From Aquilaria yunnanensis (lineage: Eukaryota; Streptophyta; Magnoliopsida; Malvales; Thymelaeaceae): a stretch of 64,000 nucleotides of DNA. The notes under the pieces were generated by a model, which had not been told where the DNA came from, searched no databases, and worked only from the letters and a program-made list of their open reading frames with translations. The position numbers and the translations under genes are program-made. The stretch covers positions 74,814,501 to 74,878,500 of the forward strand of contig CM077593.1 in the NCBI GenBank assembly GCA_039654915.1, given 5' to 3'. This document shows positions 34,973 to 44,515 of this stretch, in pieces (within the stretch, counting starts at the first letter, position 1; the number at the start of each line of letters is the position of its first letter).

Positions 34973-35890
34973 ATGGTGGAAGGTACACGACATCAAGAAT
35001 GGAAGAGGAATGTAGAGGACTTCATCACGTTTTCCAAAGAGCAGCTGGAGAAGCAAAGCTTCAAGCTAGCACCTTTAAGAAGATGGTTACCAAGCTCGCA
35101 CTGACAATCAAGAGCTCCCTAAGCCGTCCGACCACCGTGGATGATTTCGGATTTGGGAATTCAACACCAATGACCATTCAAACTACTTCACCACCAATAG
35201 GAGTTATCGGCAATCTGCCATTCTCGCGACTAACTCGTCTGGATTTTCCTCATTTCCAAGGGGAAGATGTGGATGGATGGCTATTCCATTGTGGATAGTT
35301 CTTTTCATTGGATAATGTTTCGGCACTGCTGAAGGTTCCTATCGCCTCTATACACTTGGAAGGGGATGCGCTTTAATGGCATCAAAGCTTCATTGAGGTA
35401 AGTGGATCTGAAACTCCTTTTCTATGGGATGAGTATAGTGTTGCAATTCAGTCTCGATTTGGCACTGCGTATGATGATACGATGATTGAACTTAAAAATT
35501 TGAAACAAGATTCCCCACTCTTTGCATAAGGAGTTGATTGTGAGTTTGTTTTTGGGTGGATTGGTGGATGAAATCCATTTCCCCATCCATATGTTAAAGC
35601 CCAAGAACTTGGTAGAAGTGAGTGGGTTAGCTAAATTGCATGAGGTTACCAATATTGTGAAGGGAATGAAACTGCCTCTTGACAAAACTCGACGGATTCT
35701 ACCAACACCTCCGGTAAGACCTCCTCAAGCACCAGTTATGGGACAAAATCAATGAGGATTTAGTCAAGGATTGAAGCAATTATCATCAAAGGAAATGGCA
35801 AAAAAAATAGCTAAGAATGAATGCTTTTGGTGTGATGAGCTCTATACTCCCGGGCACAAATGTAAGAGTGGTCATTTACACAAGATAGAA
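34973..35890 (+). pseudogene. Element H gag (broken)
   Basis: An ATG at 34973 (MVEGTRHQEW) starts a frame soon lost to a shift. The Gag core continues in another frame at about 35190-35520 with FSRLTRLDFPHFQGEDVDGW, FFSLDNVSALLK, FLWDEYSVAIQSRFG and MIELKNLKQDS. A CCHC-like knuckle, CFWCDELYTPGHKC, lies near 35823-35864. Several stops are present. Confidence 0.82.
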
Positions 35891-35949
35891 ATACTGAATG
35901 GAGAGGAGAAAGATGCGGTTGATGACAGCAAAGAGGAAGATGAGGAAGA

Positions 35950-36337
35950 GAAACTTGAAAATGAGAACACCCCCCACATTTCTCTTAATGCCATCTTTGG
36001 AAATGTAGGATATTATACCATGAAGGTGATGGGTCATGTTGGCAAGAAAATGGTCTAAATGCCAATAGATTCTAGTAGCACACATGTCTTTTTAGAATCT
36101 AACGTGGCTAAGAAACTAGGGTGCCCTGTGGAACAAGTAAAACCTGTAGGAGTGAAGGTGGCAAACGAGACCATTCTGAAAAGTGTTTCAATGTGTAAAA
36201 AATTTTCATGGAAGCTACAAGATGTAACTTTTGAAGCTGATGTATACTTGATTCCACTTGGGGGATGTGAAATGGTCTTGGGTGTTCAGTGGTTGAGAAC
36301 CCTTGGTGACATTAGTTGGAACTTTGAAAAGCTTTGA
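35950..36337 (+). pseudogene. Element H aspartic protease (active site altered)
   Basis: The frame has LNAIFGNVGYYTMKVMGHVG, a stop at 36056-36058, then PIDSSSTHVFLESNVAKKLG. The active-site triad reads D-S-S where the family has D-S-G. YLIPLGGCEMVLGVQWLRTL closes the domain. The stop and the Gly-to-Ser change both point to an inactive enzyme. Confidence 0.85.
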
Positions 36338-36659
36338 ATGAGTTTCAAATACAAAGGACAGAGTTTATTACTGCGCGGGGCTACAACGACTTGAGCTAAC
36401 TGTTGTTCTAAAAAGGCGATACACTAGCTATAACACCATATTAATAAATGATTTAGGGGTCAAGCTTATGCTCTGCAGTTGATGGGATGGTTGGATGAAG
36501 AGTAAGTGAACGATGAAGACATGACATGCTGGTTTATGGATGTCAGAAACTCAATAGACTACTAGCATGGGCCAACTGTTGGATCAGTACTCGAGTCTAT
36601 TCAGAGAGCCGAATCACTTATCACCACCCTGAGACTTTGATCATAGGATCGTGCTAAAA

Positions 36660-37135
36660 GAAGGCAGTGAACCCGTGACCGTTCGTCTATATAGATACCC
36701 AGCGTGTCAGAAGGAGTCCTTTCTCATCTCCGATTATGTTGGTAAAGAAAAAGGATGGGTCGTGGAGATTATGGATTGATTACCGGCGGTTAAATCAACT
36801 CACAATAAAGGGAAAATTCCCTATACCCGTCATTGAGGAGCTGTTGGACGAACTTGGGCACGCACAATTCTTCACCAAACTTTACTTATGTTCAGGTTAT
36901 CACCAAATAAGGATGGATCTAAGGGACGTCCATAAAACTGCCTTCTGGAGTCATCATGGCCATTTTGAATTTATGGTCATGCCTTTTGGGTTATCAAACT
37001 CCCCTTCAATATTCCAAGCTCTCATGAACCACATCTTTAAGGAACATCTAAGAAAATTCATTTTGGTATTCTTTGATGATATACTTATCTACAGTGAAAG
37101 TTGGGTTTCAAATATTGAGTGATAACTCTCTGTAC
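36660..37135 (+). pseudogene. Element H reverse transcriptase
   Basis: An open segment at 36736-37122 encodes [72 protein letters not shown] and the catalytic FFDDILIYS. The catalytic Asp pair is intact. The upstream thumb-proximal part is shifted, and a stop at 37120-37122 ends the frame. Confidence 0.88.
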
Positions 37136-37765
37136 GTTAAAAAAGCAAGTGTAATTTTGGTGTGCAGCAGATTTAATATCTTGGGCATGTCATAAGTAAG
37201 GAAGGCGTTGCTACTAATAAAAAAAATAGACGCCATAAGGCAATGGCTAGATCCCACCACCGCCAAGCAATTACGAGGGTTTCTAGGACTTACTGGTTAT
37301 TACCGTAGGTTCATAAAAGGGTATGGTGTGATCAATAAACCTTTAACAGATCTTCTCAAAAAGAATAGCTTCACTTGGAGTAACCAAGCTCAAGACGCTT
37401 TTTTGAACTTGAAGGCTGGCATGGTTTCAGCACCAGTTCTGGCCTTACCCGACTTTGAAGAAGTGCTCATGGTGGAAACTGATGCTAGCGAAGAAAGGGT
37501 AGGAGCTGTCTTACGGCAGAAGGGGCATCCGATCGCCTTTATAAGCAAAGCCTTATCACAAAAGGCATCAGACGTTCTCTACTTATGAGAAAGCATTCTT
37601 AGCTATGGTTTTGGCTGTAGAAAGATGGAGACCATACCTGCTTGGGTGACACTTTGGCATTCAGACTGACCAAAAAAGTCTAAAATTCCTGTTGGAGCAA
37701 TGCATTTTGACACCGTTGCAACAAAAATTTGTTATTCAACTTTTACCATATGATTTTGAAATACA

Positions 37766-37805
37766 GTACAAGAAAGGCAGAGAGAATATAGTAGCTGATG
37801 CGCTT
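37766..37805 (+). repeat. 40-bp direct repeat, left copy
   Basis: GTACAAGAAAGGCAGAGAGA and the following bases to CGCTT are identical to 38116-38155. The repeat flanks the foreign insert. Confidence 0.95.
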
Positions 37806-38115
37806 ACTTCTCTGAAAGCGTGGTTCTTGCCTCCCTCTCCCCTCCATCCCTGGAGCTCGTCTATTCGTTGGGTGATCCCTTGCTCTCACGTTCAAGTGTT
37901 TGCTCGTCGTTTAGGCCGGTGAGTGAGATTTCTGCTCATTGCAGTAACCTCCGGGGGTCTCGGCACCTGGATAGAACCAGGACCCTTGTGCCCCAGCCCT
38001 TTGATCAGATAAAGCTGACCGTCCGAAGCCCACCCTACGACCCACAAGTAAAAATGAGCCTTGCGACGAGACGCGGACAGTCCCCATGCTGCGGTTCCCT
38101 CCGGTCCGTTCCCGG
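37806..38115. other. 310-bp GC-rich insert of unknown origin in element H
   Basis: This segment has no Ty3/gypsy coding sense. Its composition is clearly more GC-rich than H on either side (for example CCTCCGGGGGTCTCGGCACC, TCCCCATGCTGCGGTTCC). It sits between identical 40-bp copies of H sequence. It has no terminal inverted repeats, TG/CA ends or poly(A). An 89-codon frame runs across it on the minus strand. The arrangement fits filler DNA copied in during double-strand-break repair. The donor could be organellar or another nuclear locus, and I could not identify it. Confidence 0.7.
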
Positions 38116-38155
38116 GTACAAGAAAGGCAGAGAGAATATAGTAGCTGATGCGCTT
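38116..38155 (+). repeat. 40-bp direct repeat, right copy
   Basis: Identical to 37766-37805. Element H homology resumes from here. Confidence 0.95.
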
Positions 38156-38169
38156 TCTCATGTTACTCA

Positions 38170-39200
38170 GGAGCAGCTCAATGTAATGGCAATCTCTATC
38201 GTGACAACCCCACTACTACAAGAAATCAAGGACAACTGGATTACAGATGATGGGTTACAGAAGCTGATCACGGATATCACTCAGAACCCCCACTCTCATC
38301 CCAAGTTTACTTGGCAACAAGGAAACCTTAGAAGAAAAGGCAAACTGGTGGTAGGTAACAAACCAGACCTCAAGCATAAGATGATCTCTTTAATGCGCGA
38401 TAGTGCTATGGGGGGACACTCAGGAGTAGAGGTAACTCAGAAGAAACCCTCTCAATGGTGTTATTAGAAAGGTCTTCGCAAGGATGTAAGGAATTACATA
38501 CGCGAGTGTAATACCTGCCAACGTTACAAGATCAACCATGTAGCTCATCCAGGATTGCTTCAGCCACTTCCCATTCCAGAATCACCTTGGGCCGATATTT
38601 CACTAGACTTCATCGATGCCCTGCCAAAATCGCATGGAAAGGACACTATTTTGGTGGTTGTCGATCATCTTAGCAAGTATGCCCATTTTTGTGGCACTGA
38701 GTCACCCTTACTCAGCCATGGATGTTGCTCAAGCATTCATGGAAAACATCTACAAACTGCATGGTTTGCCTCAGTCGATAGTTTCAGATCACAATGCAAC
38801 ATTCTTGAGCAAGTTTTGGCGAGAAATCTTTCACAAACAAGGAGAGCAATTGAAGTTTTCTTCCGCCTATCACCCCCAAACTGACGACCAGACGGAAGTT
38901 GTCAATCGGTGTGTGGAGATGTACCTACATTGCATGACAGGAGCTAATCCCAAAAGCTGGGTTCAGTGGCTTTACATGGCCGAATGGTGGTATAAGACAA
39001 ATTACCACACGTCCACCAAGTGCAGTCCTTATGAAGCTCTCTATGGCCAATCCCCACCAATACACATACCCTATATTCCATGTGATTCTTAGTTGAGGCG
39101 AATCAGCAGTTGCAAAGATAGACGTCTAGTTTGAATGAATTGAAGGAGAACCTTTGGAGAGCCCAGAATCGCATGAAGCAATTGGCGGACAGGAGGCATT
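38170..39200 (+). pseudogene. Element H integrase, N-terminal and catalytic parts (broken)
   Basis: The zinc-binding region has GGHSGVEVTQKK near 38413 and ECNTCQRYK near 38510. The first catalytic Asp lies in WADISLDFIDALPKS (about 38590). A frameshift near 38690 moves the reading to the frame with LPQSIVSDHNATFLSKFWRE (second Asp) and YHPQTDDQTEVVNRCVEMYL (catalytic Glu). A stop follows CDS at 39090-39092, and the remainder (NRMKQLADRRH) runs to the J insertion at 39200. Confidence 0.88.
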
Positions 39201-39471
39201 TGTTGGATCGAATTGAGTGATAAAGATGAAACAGAGAATGGAACACAAGAGAATGAACATGAATTGCATCCACTACTTGAACTTTATTGATTAACTGGAA
39301 CTTAAATAAAGAAAGTTTACAACTGATTTGCTTAAAACAAGGAAATGCATTCCTATTGAAACTCTTCTACTTAACAGAAAGAAACGTTAACTGAAAGAAA
39401 CGTGCAAGATTCACTAAATCTGCAGCTAAACTGTCTGATCTTCTTCTTCCTTTCGAATCACTCCTCCAACA
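39201..39471 (-). repeat. Element J 3' LTR (271 bp)
   Basis: Identical by eye to 43424-43694. The last codons and stop of pol lie inside it. Confidence 0.96.
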
Positions 39472-42400
39472 CTCCCCCTTGATTCAAAAGGATTAATTCC
39501 AAGTTGAAGTCGAAGAAATTCATGCTTAGCAGGAGTTAAGGCTTTGGTCAAGAGATCTGCCAGTTGATCTTTAGATGAACAGAACTTTACATCAACCTCT
39601 CCATTTAAAACCAGTTCTCGAACAAAATGAAATTTTATCTCCACATGCTTTGTTCTCCCATGCATAACTGGATTTTTAGAGAGAGCTATGGTAGACTGGT
39701 TGTCACAAAAGATCTCAGTAGCTTGCTCCTGATTCTGATCTAAGTCAGACAACATCCTTCTCAACCATATGGCTTGACATGCTGCACTTGTAACTGATAT
39801 ATATTCAGCTTCAGTGGAAGACAAGGCAACTACAGGTTGTTTCTTTGAGCTCCACGAAATCAAGCTTGACCCAACCAGAAAGATATTGCCAGTAGTACTC
39901 TTTCGATCATCATTTGATCCTGCCCAATCACTGTCTGAGTACCCTCTAAGCTTAAATTCTGAACTTCTGCTGTACCATATTCCATGGCCTGTTGTTCCAG
40001 CCAAATAACGAAGGATCCTCATTGCAGCTCCTAGATGATGCTTACTTGGCTTGTGCATAAATCTGGATACTAATCCAACTGAGAAACTGATATCTGGCCG
40101 AGTGTGAGTGAGATAAATCAGTCTTCCCACTAAGCTTCTGAATCTTTGTTGGTCAGCTGGTTCTGTCCCATCTTCTAGCTGCAGTCTATCGTTGGTGTTC
40201 ATGGGAGAGGCTGCAACTTTGCACTGCTTCATATTGAATTGCTTCAGTATGTCCTCAGTGTACTTTTGTTGACATAAGAATACTCCTGTACATGACTGTC
40301 GTATTTCCAACCCAAGAAAGTAATGAAGTTCTCCCAGATCAGTCATGTCAAACCTTCTCATCATTGCCACTTTGAAATCTGACACCAACTTCATAGATGT
40401 CCCAGTATATAATATATCATCAACGTATAAGCTCACCACCATAAATGCTTCATTTCCTTGTCTTTTTGTGTAGAGAGTGGGTTCATTTTGGCTGCGCTGA
40501 AACCCCAATTCAAGAAAGAACATATCTATCTTGCTATACCAGGCCCTTGGAGCCTGTTTCAGTCCATATAGTGCTTTCTTTAGTCTGTAGACTTTGTTTG
40601 GCATCCTGGAATTAATGTAGCCTTCTGGTTGGTCAACATATACTTCTTCTTGAAGTTCTCCATTTAAGAATGCAGACTTGATGTCCAGTTGGAATACTTT
40701 CCAGCCGTGTTGTGCAGCAACTGCTAGTATCACTCTGATTGTCTCAAATCTGGCTACTGGCGAAAACACTTCATTGAAGTCCACTCCCTGCTGCTGAGCA
40801 TATCCCTTTGCCACCAATCTAGCTTTGTGCTTCAGAATACTTCCATCTGTATGATACTTGGTTTTGAAGATCCATTTCAGTCCAATGGAACTCTTTCCCT
40901 CTGGCAGGTCCACTAGTTCCCATGTTTGATTTTCTCTGATGGCACGTATCTCATCATCCATAGCCTCTTGCCATTCCTCCTTCGCTATTGCCTCCTGTGC
41001 TGTAACTGGATCCTCCACAAGAAAAGCATAAGAGGCAGCTGAATAGATATCTTTTAATGATTTGAATTTTACCGGTGGTGACTCTGTCTCTTCGAATTGT
41101 TCTTTATTTCGAGTTGGTGTTGATAGATGTGAACTTCCAGGACTCCATGCTTCTGCTTCTGACTCTGGTTCTTTTCCTTGTTCAAGTTGCAGCTGAGGGA
41201 CTGCTATTCTTCGATCCTCACTGTCTTCCCAACTCAGATTTTCTTCAAAAATAACATTCCTACTAACAACAACTCTTTCTTTGACAGGATCAAATAAGCG
41301 ATAAGCTTTAGTGTTAGAGCAGTAGCCAATAAATATATATTTCTGTGATTTACTCTCAAGCTTATGTCGATCAGCTGTCACTAAAGCATAACAGACGCAT
41401 CCAAATACTTTCAAGTGACTTACACTTGGTTTGATACCTGTCCAGGCTTCAAATGGAGTTTGATCCCATACTGCTTTCGTTGGAGACAGATTTGAGATAT
41501 ATACTGCAGTTGCAACTCCCTCAGCCCAGAATTTATCTGCCAGTCCTCTTGCTTTCAACATGCAGCGTGCCATTTCAACCAATGTTCGGTTTTTCCGTTC
41601 AGCTACTCCATTTTGCTCTGGAGTATATGGTGCTGTAAGCTCATGCTTGATTCCATGTTTTTCACAGTAGTTTTGGAATTCTGCTGAGAGAAACTCTCCT
41701 CCTCTGTCAGTCCTCAAAACTTTGAGAAGTTGACTTGATTGTGTTTCTGCCATAGCTTTAAATTTGGCAAAGTTCTCAAAAGCTTCTGACTTGAACTTCA
41801 AGAAAAATACCCAACACATTCGTGAGTAGTCATCAATCAATAACATAAAGTACTTACTTCCACACAGTGAGTCAGTCTTCATTGGTCCACATAAGTCTGC
41901 ATGAACAAGCTCTAGTTTATCTGTGGCTCGTTTTGATTTCCCTACTGGAAATGGTTTCTTGGCTTGCTTGCCAAGTGCACAACTCTCACAGACGTATTCC
42001 AGTTGTTTAATTGGTGGTAAGCCAATCACCATGCTCTTATTGCTGAGTAGTTGAAGTCCTCTCATATTCAGGTGGCCATATCGATGATGCCATGTTTCAC
42101 TGTTAATCTCTTTGCTACTCATGAAACACACTTGTTTAGCATCCGAAAAATCAACAGGAAACATATGATTTGAAGTCATAGAAACTTGCAGCAGAATCTC
42201 ATTTGAATCTTGTCTTTTAACCATGCATGATTCTCTATTAAACTCAACCGAGTGTCCACTTGCAACCAATTGTCCTACACTTATTAGATTATGAGCCAAG
42301 GAGGGAACATAGTGAACATCCTTTAACAGTTTTTCCTTTCCATTTACAGTACCAATAATAACTGTACCTTGCCCTTCAACTTGTATTGGTTTGTTATCTC

Positions 42401-42902
42401 CAAGCCTCACCTGCGTTTTCTGGCTTTCATCAAGGCTTTTGAACTTGTCCTTTCTTCCAGTCATGTGGTTTGAGCATGCGCTGTCAAGATACCACACATC
42501 AGCACTTGTGTCTTGTGTGTTTACATATGTCATAAACAGGAAGTCCTCTCCTTCATCACTTCTTTTTGCGAATTGTGCTTCAACAGGTTTGGACCAACAG
42601 TCATTCTCAAGATGACCATATTTCTTGCAGTAATTGCATTGGATGTTACTCCACCTGCCACGACCTCTTCCTCGGAAGTTGCTTCTTCCTCGTCCTCTGT
42701 AGGAGTAATTTCCTTGTTCCCCCTTCACCTGAAATGCTCTATCCTCTTCTTTCACAAGATTTCTGTTAATTCTATCCTCATGTGCTTGAAGAGAACCCAT
42801 TAGCTCATCAATAGTCATTTTAGAGAGGTCTTTCGACTCCTCAATAGCAGCTACAACATGATCAAATTTGGTATGTAAACTGCGTAATACCTTTAGGATC
42901 AC
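39426..42902 (-). CDS. Element J Copia pol polyprotein (end of Gag, protease, integrase, RT, RNase H)
   Basis: A 1158-codon open frame. The CX2CX4HX4C nucleocapsid knuckle is at residues 89-102 (CNYCKKYGHLENDC), after a Gly/Arg-rich stretch. The protease active site is D140-S-A (YLDSACSNHMTG), where Ala replaces the more usual Gly. The integrase has the zinc-binding WHHRYGHLN and CESCALGK, then catalytic VHADLCGPM, LRTDRGGEFLS and PEQNGVAERKNRT. The RT has LDIKSAFLNGELQEEVYVDQ and YVDD at residue 826. The RNase H has GYSDSDWAG near 987, ALSSTEAEY and HGRTKHVEIKFHF. The frame runs through the polypurine tract and stops inside the 3' LTR. It lacks an ATG at its 5' end because it continues gag out of frame, so expression would need a shift or an upstream fusion. 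Confidence 0.95.
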   Translation of the reverse strand: MILKVLRSLHTKFDHVVAAIEESKDLSKMTIDELMGSLQAHEDRINRNLVKEEDRAFQVKGEQGNYSYRGRGRSNFRGRGRGRWSNIQCNYCKKYGHLENDCWSKPVEAQFAKRSDEGEDFLFMTYVNTQDTSADVWYLDSACSNHMTGRKDKFKSLDESQKTQVRLGDNKPIQVEGQGTVIIGTVNGKEKLLKDVHYVPSLAHNLISVGQLVASGHSVEFNRESCMVKRQDSNEILLQVSMTSNHMFPVDFSDAKQVCFMSSKEINSETWHHRYGHLNMRGLQLLSNKSMVIGLPPIKQLEYVCESCALGKQAKKPFPVGKSKRATDKLELVHADLCGPMKTDSLCGSKYFMLLIDDYSRMCWVFFLKFKSEAFENFAKFKAMAETQSSQLLKVLRTDRGGEFLSAEFQNYCEKHGIKHELTAPYTPEQNGVAERKNRTLVEMARCMLKARGLADKFWAEGVATAVYISNLSPTKAVWDQTPFEAWTGIKPSVSHLKVFGCVCYALVTADRHKLESKSQKYIFIGYCSNTKAYRLFDPVKERVVVSRNVIFEENLSWEDSEDRRIAVPQLQLEQGKEPESEAEAWSPGSSHLSTPTRNKEQFEETESPPVKFKSLKDIYSAASYAFLVEDPVTAQEAIAKEEWQEAMDDEIRAIRENQTWELVDLPEGKSSIGLKWIFKTKYHTDGSILKHKARLVAKGYAQQQGVDFNEVFSPVARFETIRVILAVAAQHGWKVFQLDIKSAFLNGELQEEVYVDQPEGYINSRMPNKVYRLKKALYGLKQAPRAWYSKIDMFFLELGFQRSQNEPTLYTKRQGNEAFMVVSLYVDDILYTGTSMKLVSDFKVAMMRRFDMTDLGELHYFLGLEIRQSCTGVFLCQQKYTEDILKQFNMKQCKVAASPMNTNDRLQLEDGTEPADQQRFRSLVGRLIYLTHTRPDISFSVGLVSRFMHKPSKHHLGAAMRILRYLAGTTGHGIWYSRSSEFKLRGYSDSDWAGSNDDRKSTTGNIFLVGSSLISWSSKKQPVVALSSTEAEYISVTSAACQAIWLRRMLSDLDQNQEQATEIFCDNQSTIALSKNPVMHGRTKHVEIKFHFVRELVLNGEVDVKFCSSKDQLADLLTKALTPAKHEFLRLQLGINPFESRGSVGGVIRKEEEDQTV
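39472..39484 (-). other. Element J polypurine tract
   Basis: The minus strand reads AATCAAGGGGGAG directly before the 3' LTR start TGTTGGAGG. It is inside the pol coding frame. Confidence 0.92.
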
Positions 42903-43366
42903 TGTTTCATCGTGATTTGATCACCATAAATTCTCATCTGACTTACATTGGATGATACCCTTGCAAGGTACTCCTGGACTGTTTCATTGGCCTTCATTTG
43001 CAAGTTCTCGAACTCACGTTTCAGAGATTGTAGCTTTACTACCATTACTCGGGATGAGCCTTTGAATTCTTTCTGCAGAATCTCCCAGGCCTGCTTTGCT
43101 GTTACTGCTGCTGAAATTCTTGAGAACAGGCTTTCATGCACAGCCTGTTGTATAAAGAAGAGAGCTTTTGCGTCCCTCTTCTGATTCTCCTTCAACATTC
43201 CTCCTTCACTGGTTTCTGCCGAATAACCAGTCTCCACAAGCTCCCAGAGATCTTGGGATTTGAATAAAGTTTTCATCTTTATGCTCCAATAGTCATAGTT
43301 TTCTCCTTGGAAGATTGGAATCTGTGGCTGGGAGATGTTGAGTGCTGCTGCATTGTTTGCTGTCAT
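42899..43366 (-). CDS. Element J Gag (ends at frameshift)
   Basis: It starts at the ATG complementary to 43364-43366 (MTANNAAALNISQPQIPIF), just downstream of the primer binding site. The open frame itself extends further upstream. The Copia Gag core is clear: GENYDYWSIKMKTLFKSQDL, EIWELL-like positions replaced by WELVETGY, AWEILQKEFKGSSRVMVVKL, LQSLKREFENLQMKANETVQ and YLARVSSNVSQMRIYGDQI. It terminates at TGA 42899-42901 within ATGAAACAGTGA. The continuing sequence (ILKVLRSLHTKFDHVVAAIE) is in the overlapping pol frame, one base away. Structural protein of the virus-like particle. Confidence 0.93.
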   Translation of the reverse strand: MTANNAAALNISQPQIPIFQGENYDYWSIKMKTLFKSQDLWELVETGYSAETSEGGMLKENQKRDAKALFFIQQAVHESLFSRISAAVTAKQAWEILQKEFKGSSRVMVVKLQSLKREFENLQMKANETVQEYLARVSSNVSQMRIYGDQITMKQ

Positions 43367-43408
43367 GGTGGATAATTGGATCTTCACACAGGTTTCAAAG
43401 AGAACCTT

Positions 43409-43420
43409 GCTCTGATACCA
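43409..43420 (-). other. Element J primer binding site
   Basis: The minus strand reads TGGTATCAGAGC, complementary to initiator tRNA-Met, three bases inside the 5' LTR. Confidence 0.95.
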
Positions 43421-43423
43421 GAA

Positions 43424-43694
43424 TGTTGGATCGAATTGAGTGATAAAGATGAAACAGAGAATGGAACACAAGAGAATGAACATGAATTGCATCCACTACT
43501 TGAACTTTATTGATTAACTGGAACTTAAATAAAGAAAGTTTACAACTGATTTGCTTAAAACAAGGAAATGCATTCCTATTGAAACTCTTCTACTTAACAG
43601 AAAGAAACGTTAACTGAAAGAAACGTGCAAGATTCACTAAATCTGCAGCTAAACTGTCTGATCTTCTTCTTCCTTTCGAATCACTCCTCCAACA
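43424..43694 (-). repeat. Element J 5' LTR (271 bp)
   Basis: Same 271 bases as 39201-39471, with no difference found by eye. Followed by the GCATT TSD copy at 43695-43699. Confidence 0.96.
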
Positions 43695-44127
43695 GCATTC
43701 AGATAGATCTTTTGAGGTTGGTAATTGGGTTTATTTCAAATCAAGGAAGTATCACCAGTATTCTCTGAGAGCTCCTTTTAGTCATAAGTTAGACGCCAAA
43801 TATTGTGGACCTTTCAAAGTTGTTGCCAAGATAGGGCAAGTGGCTTATAAATTAGACCTATCGACCGAAGCAAAGATACACAACGTGTTCCATGTTTCTC
43901 TTTTGAAAAAGAAGGTTGGAGATGCTCCTATATTGGCTACCTTGCCCGAGTCAGAGGTAGATGTGCCAGTTCGACGCTTAGCCATCTTGGCTCGTAAGAT
44001 TGATAAGCGTGGGAACCAAGCCATTACCAAGGTGTTAGTTCATTGGTCTCATTCATCCCCAACTAATGCAACATGGAAGGAGTACCAGTCTTTTCGAGCT
44101 AGATTCCAAGACTTTGCAAACTCTTGA
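43695..44127 (+). pseudogene. Element H integrase C-terminus with chromodomain-like region
   Basis: Resumes after J with HSDRSFEVGNWVYFKSRKYH, the GPFKVVAKIGQVAYKL block and HNVFHVSLLKKKVG. A C-terminal domain of chromodomain type follows: RRLAILARKIDKRGNQAITK, VLVHWSHSSPTNATWKEYQS, ending FQDFANS then stop 44125-44127. The Leu-Val-His-Trp and Ala-Thr-Trp-Glu-like core is the plant chromovirus form, thought to direct integration by binding chromatin. This last segment has an open frame from about 43840. Confidence 0.88.
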
Positions 44128-44140
44128 GGACAAGAGTCAT

Positions 44141-44156
44141 CTTAAGGGGGCAGGAA
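44141..44156 (+). other. Element H polypurine tract
   Basis: CTTAAGGGGGCAGGAA directly before the 3' LTR start TGATACATG. Confidence 0.88.
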
Positions 44157-44515
44157 TGATACATGCACAAGAGCGGGAAAATTAGTTTCATGGGAGAGCA
44201 TTTAAAGAATAATGAAATGATGTCATTTCGAGGCAGGCCTTTTGGAGGGACGCTTTGGCGGGGTTCCTCTGTTCTTTCGTGGATTTGGGTTGTTACCAAA
44301 TACACTATTATCGCTATTTTTATGTATTTGAATTGTATGCCTTTATAGGCCTCTTGTTCATCTCAAGAGGGTCGTGAGAAATTATACTTCTCCTTTCTGC
44401 ATTATACTTCGCTCTTCTTCTGTTTAGCTCAAGGGGTAATTCTTTATTCTTTTCGAATTCAATCACATTCTTGTTTAGAATCCAGAGCTAGAGTTCTCTT
44501 AATCAATTTGTATCA
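44157..44515 (+). repeat. Element H 3' LTR (359 bp)
   Basis: Partner of 34581-34940, differing at roughly 35 positions by hand count, including clustered changes near 44220-44330. Followed by GCTAC, the right TSD. Confidence 0.93.

Larger units (their letters stand above)
37200..38170 (+). pseudogene. Element H RNase H, interrupted by foreign insert
   Basis: 37208-37588 has LRGFLGLTGYYRRFIKGYGV and the RNase H start MVETDASEERVGAVLRQKG. A stop/shift follows near 37586. 37692-37805 continues with FVIQLLPYDFEIQYKKGREN and ends in IVADAL. The same 40 bp ([13 protein letters not shown]) is repeated at 38116-38155 after a 310-bp insert, and there the frame proceeds to the expected SHVTQEQLNVM. 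Confidence 0.87.
39201..43694 (-). mobile_element. Element J: young Ty1/Copia retrotransposon (4494 bp)
   Basis: Two 271-bp LTRs (39201-39471 and 43424-43694) start TGTTGGATCGAATTG and end CTCCTCCAACA, and they appear identical base for base. The flanks are GCATT (39196-39200) and GCATT (43695-43699), a perfect TSD. A TGGTATCAGAGC site and a purine tract are in place. One gag frame and one 1158-codon pol frame on the minus strand cover every expected domain, with the protease-integrase-RT-RNase H order of Copia. The only visible defect is a frameshift at the gag/pol boundary (42899-42905). The protein resembles TNT1/Tork-type Copia elements. It is the youngest insertion in the window. Confidence 0.96.
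34581..44515 (+). mobile_element. Element H: chromovirus Ty3/gypsy retrotransposon
   Basis: Two short LTRs (34581-34940 and 44157-44515) start TGATACATGCAC and end AATTTGTATCA. The flanks are GCTAC (34576-34580) and GCTAC (44516-44520), a perfect TSD. A TGGTATCAGAGC primer binding site is at 34943-34954 and a purine tract at 44141-44156. Gag, protease, RT, RNase H, integrase and a C-terminal chromodomain-like region lie on the plus strand. The internal region is split by Copia element J and by a 310-bp foreign insert. I count roughly 35 differences between the two ~360-bp LTRs (about 10%), so H is old. The short LTRs and chromodomain suggest a Reina-like lineage. Confidence 0.93.

Noticed and set aside
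37820..38467. 215-codon plus-strand frame across the foreign insert as a fusion gene
   Set aside because: It begins inside the unexplained insert and simply runs into the element H RNase H/integrase linker through the 40-bp repeat. It is a by-product of the insertion.
42391..42803. Plus-strand frames within the Copia pol region
   Set aside because: Antisense shadows of the strongly coding minus-strand pol, with low-complexity serine-rich translation.
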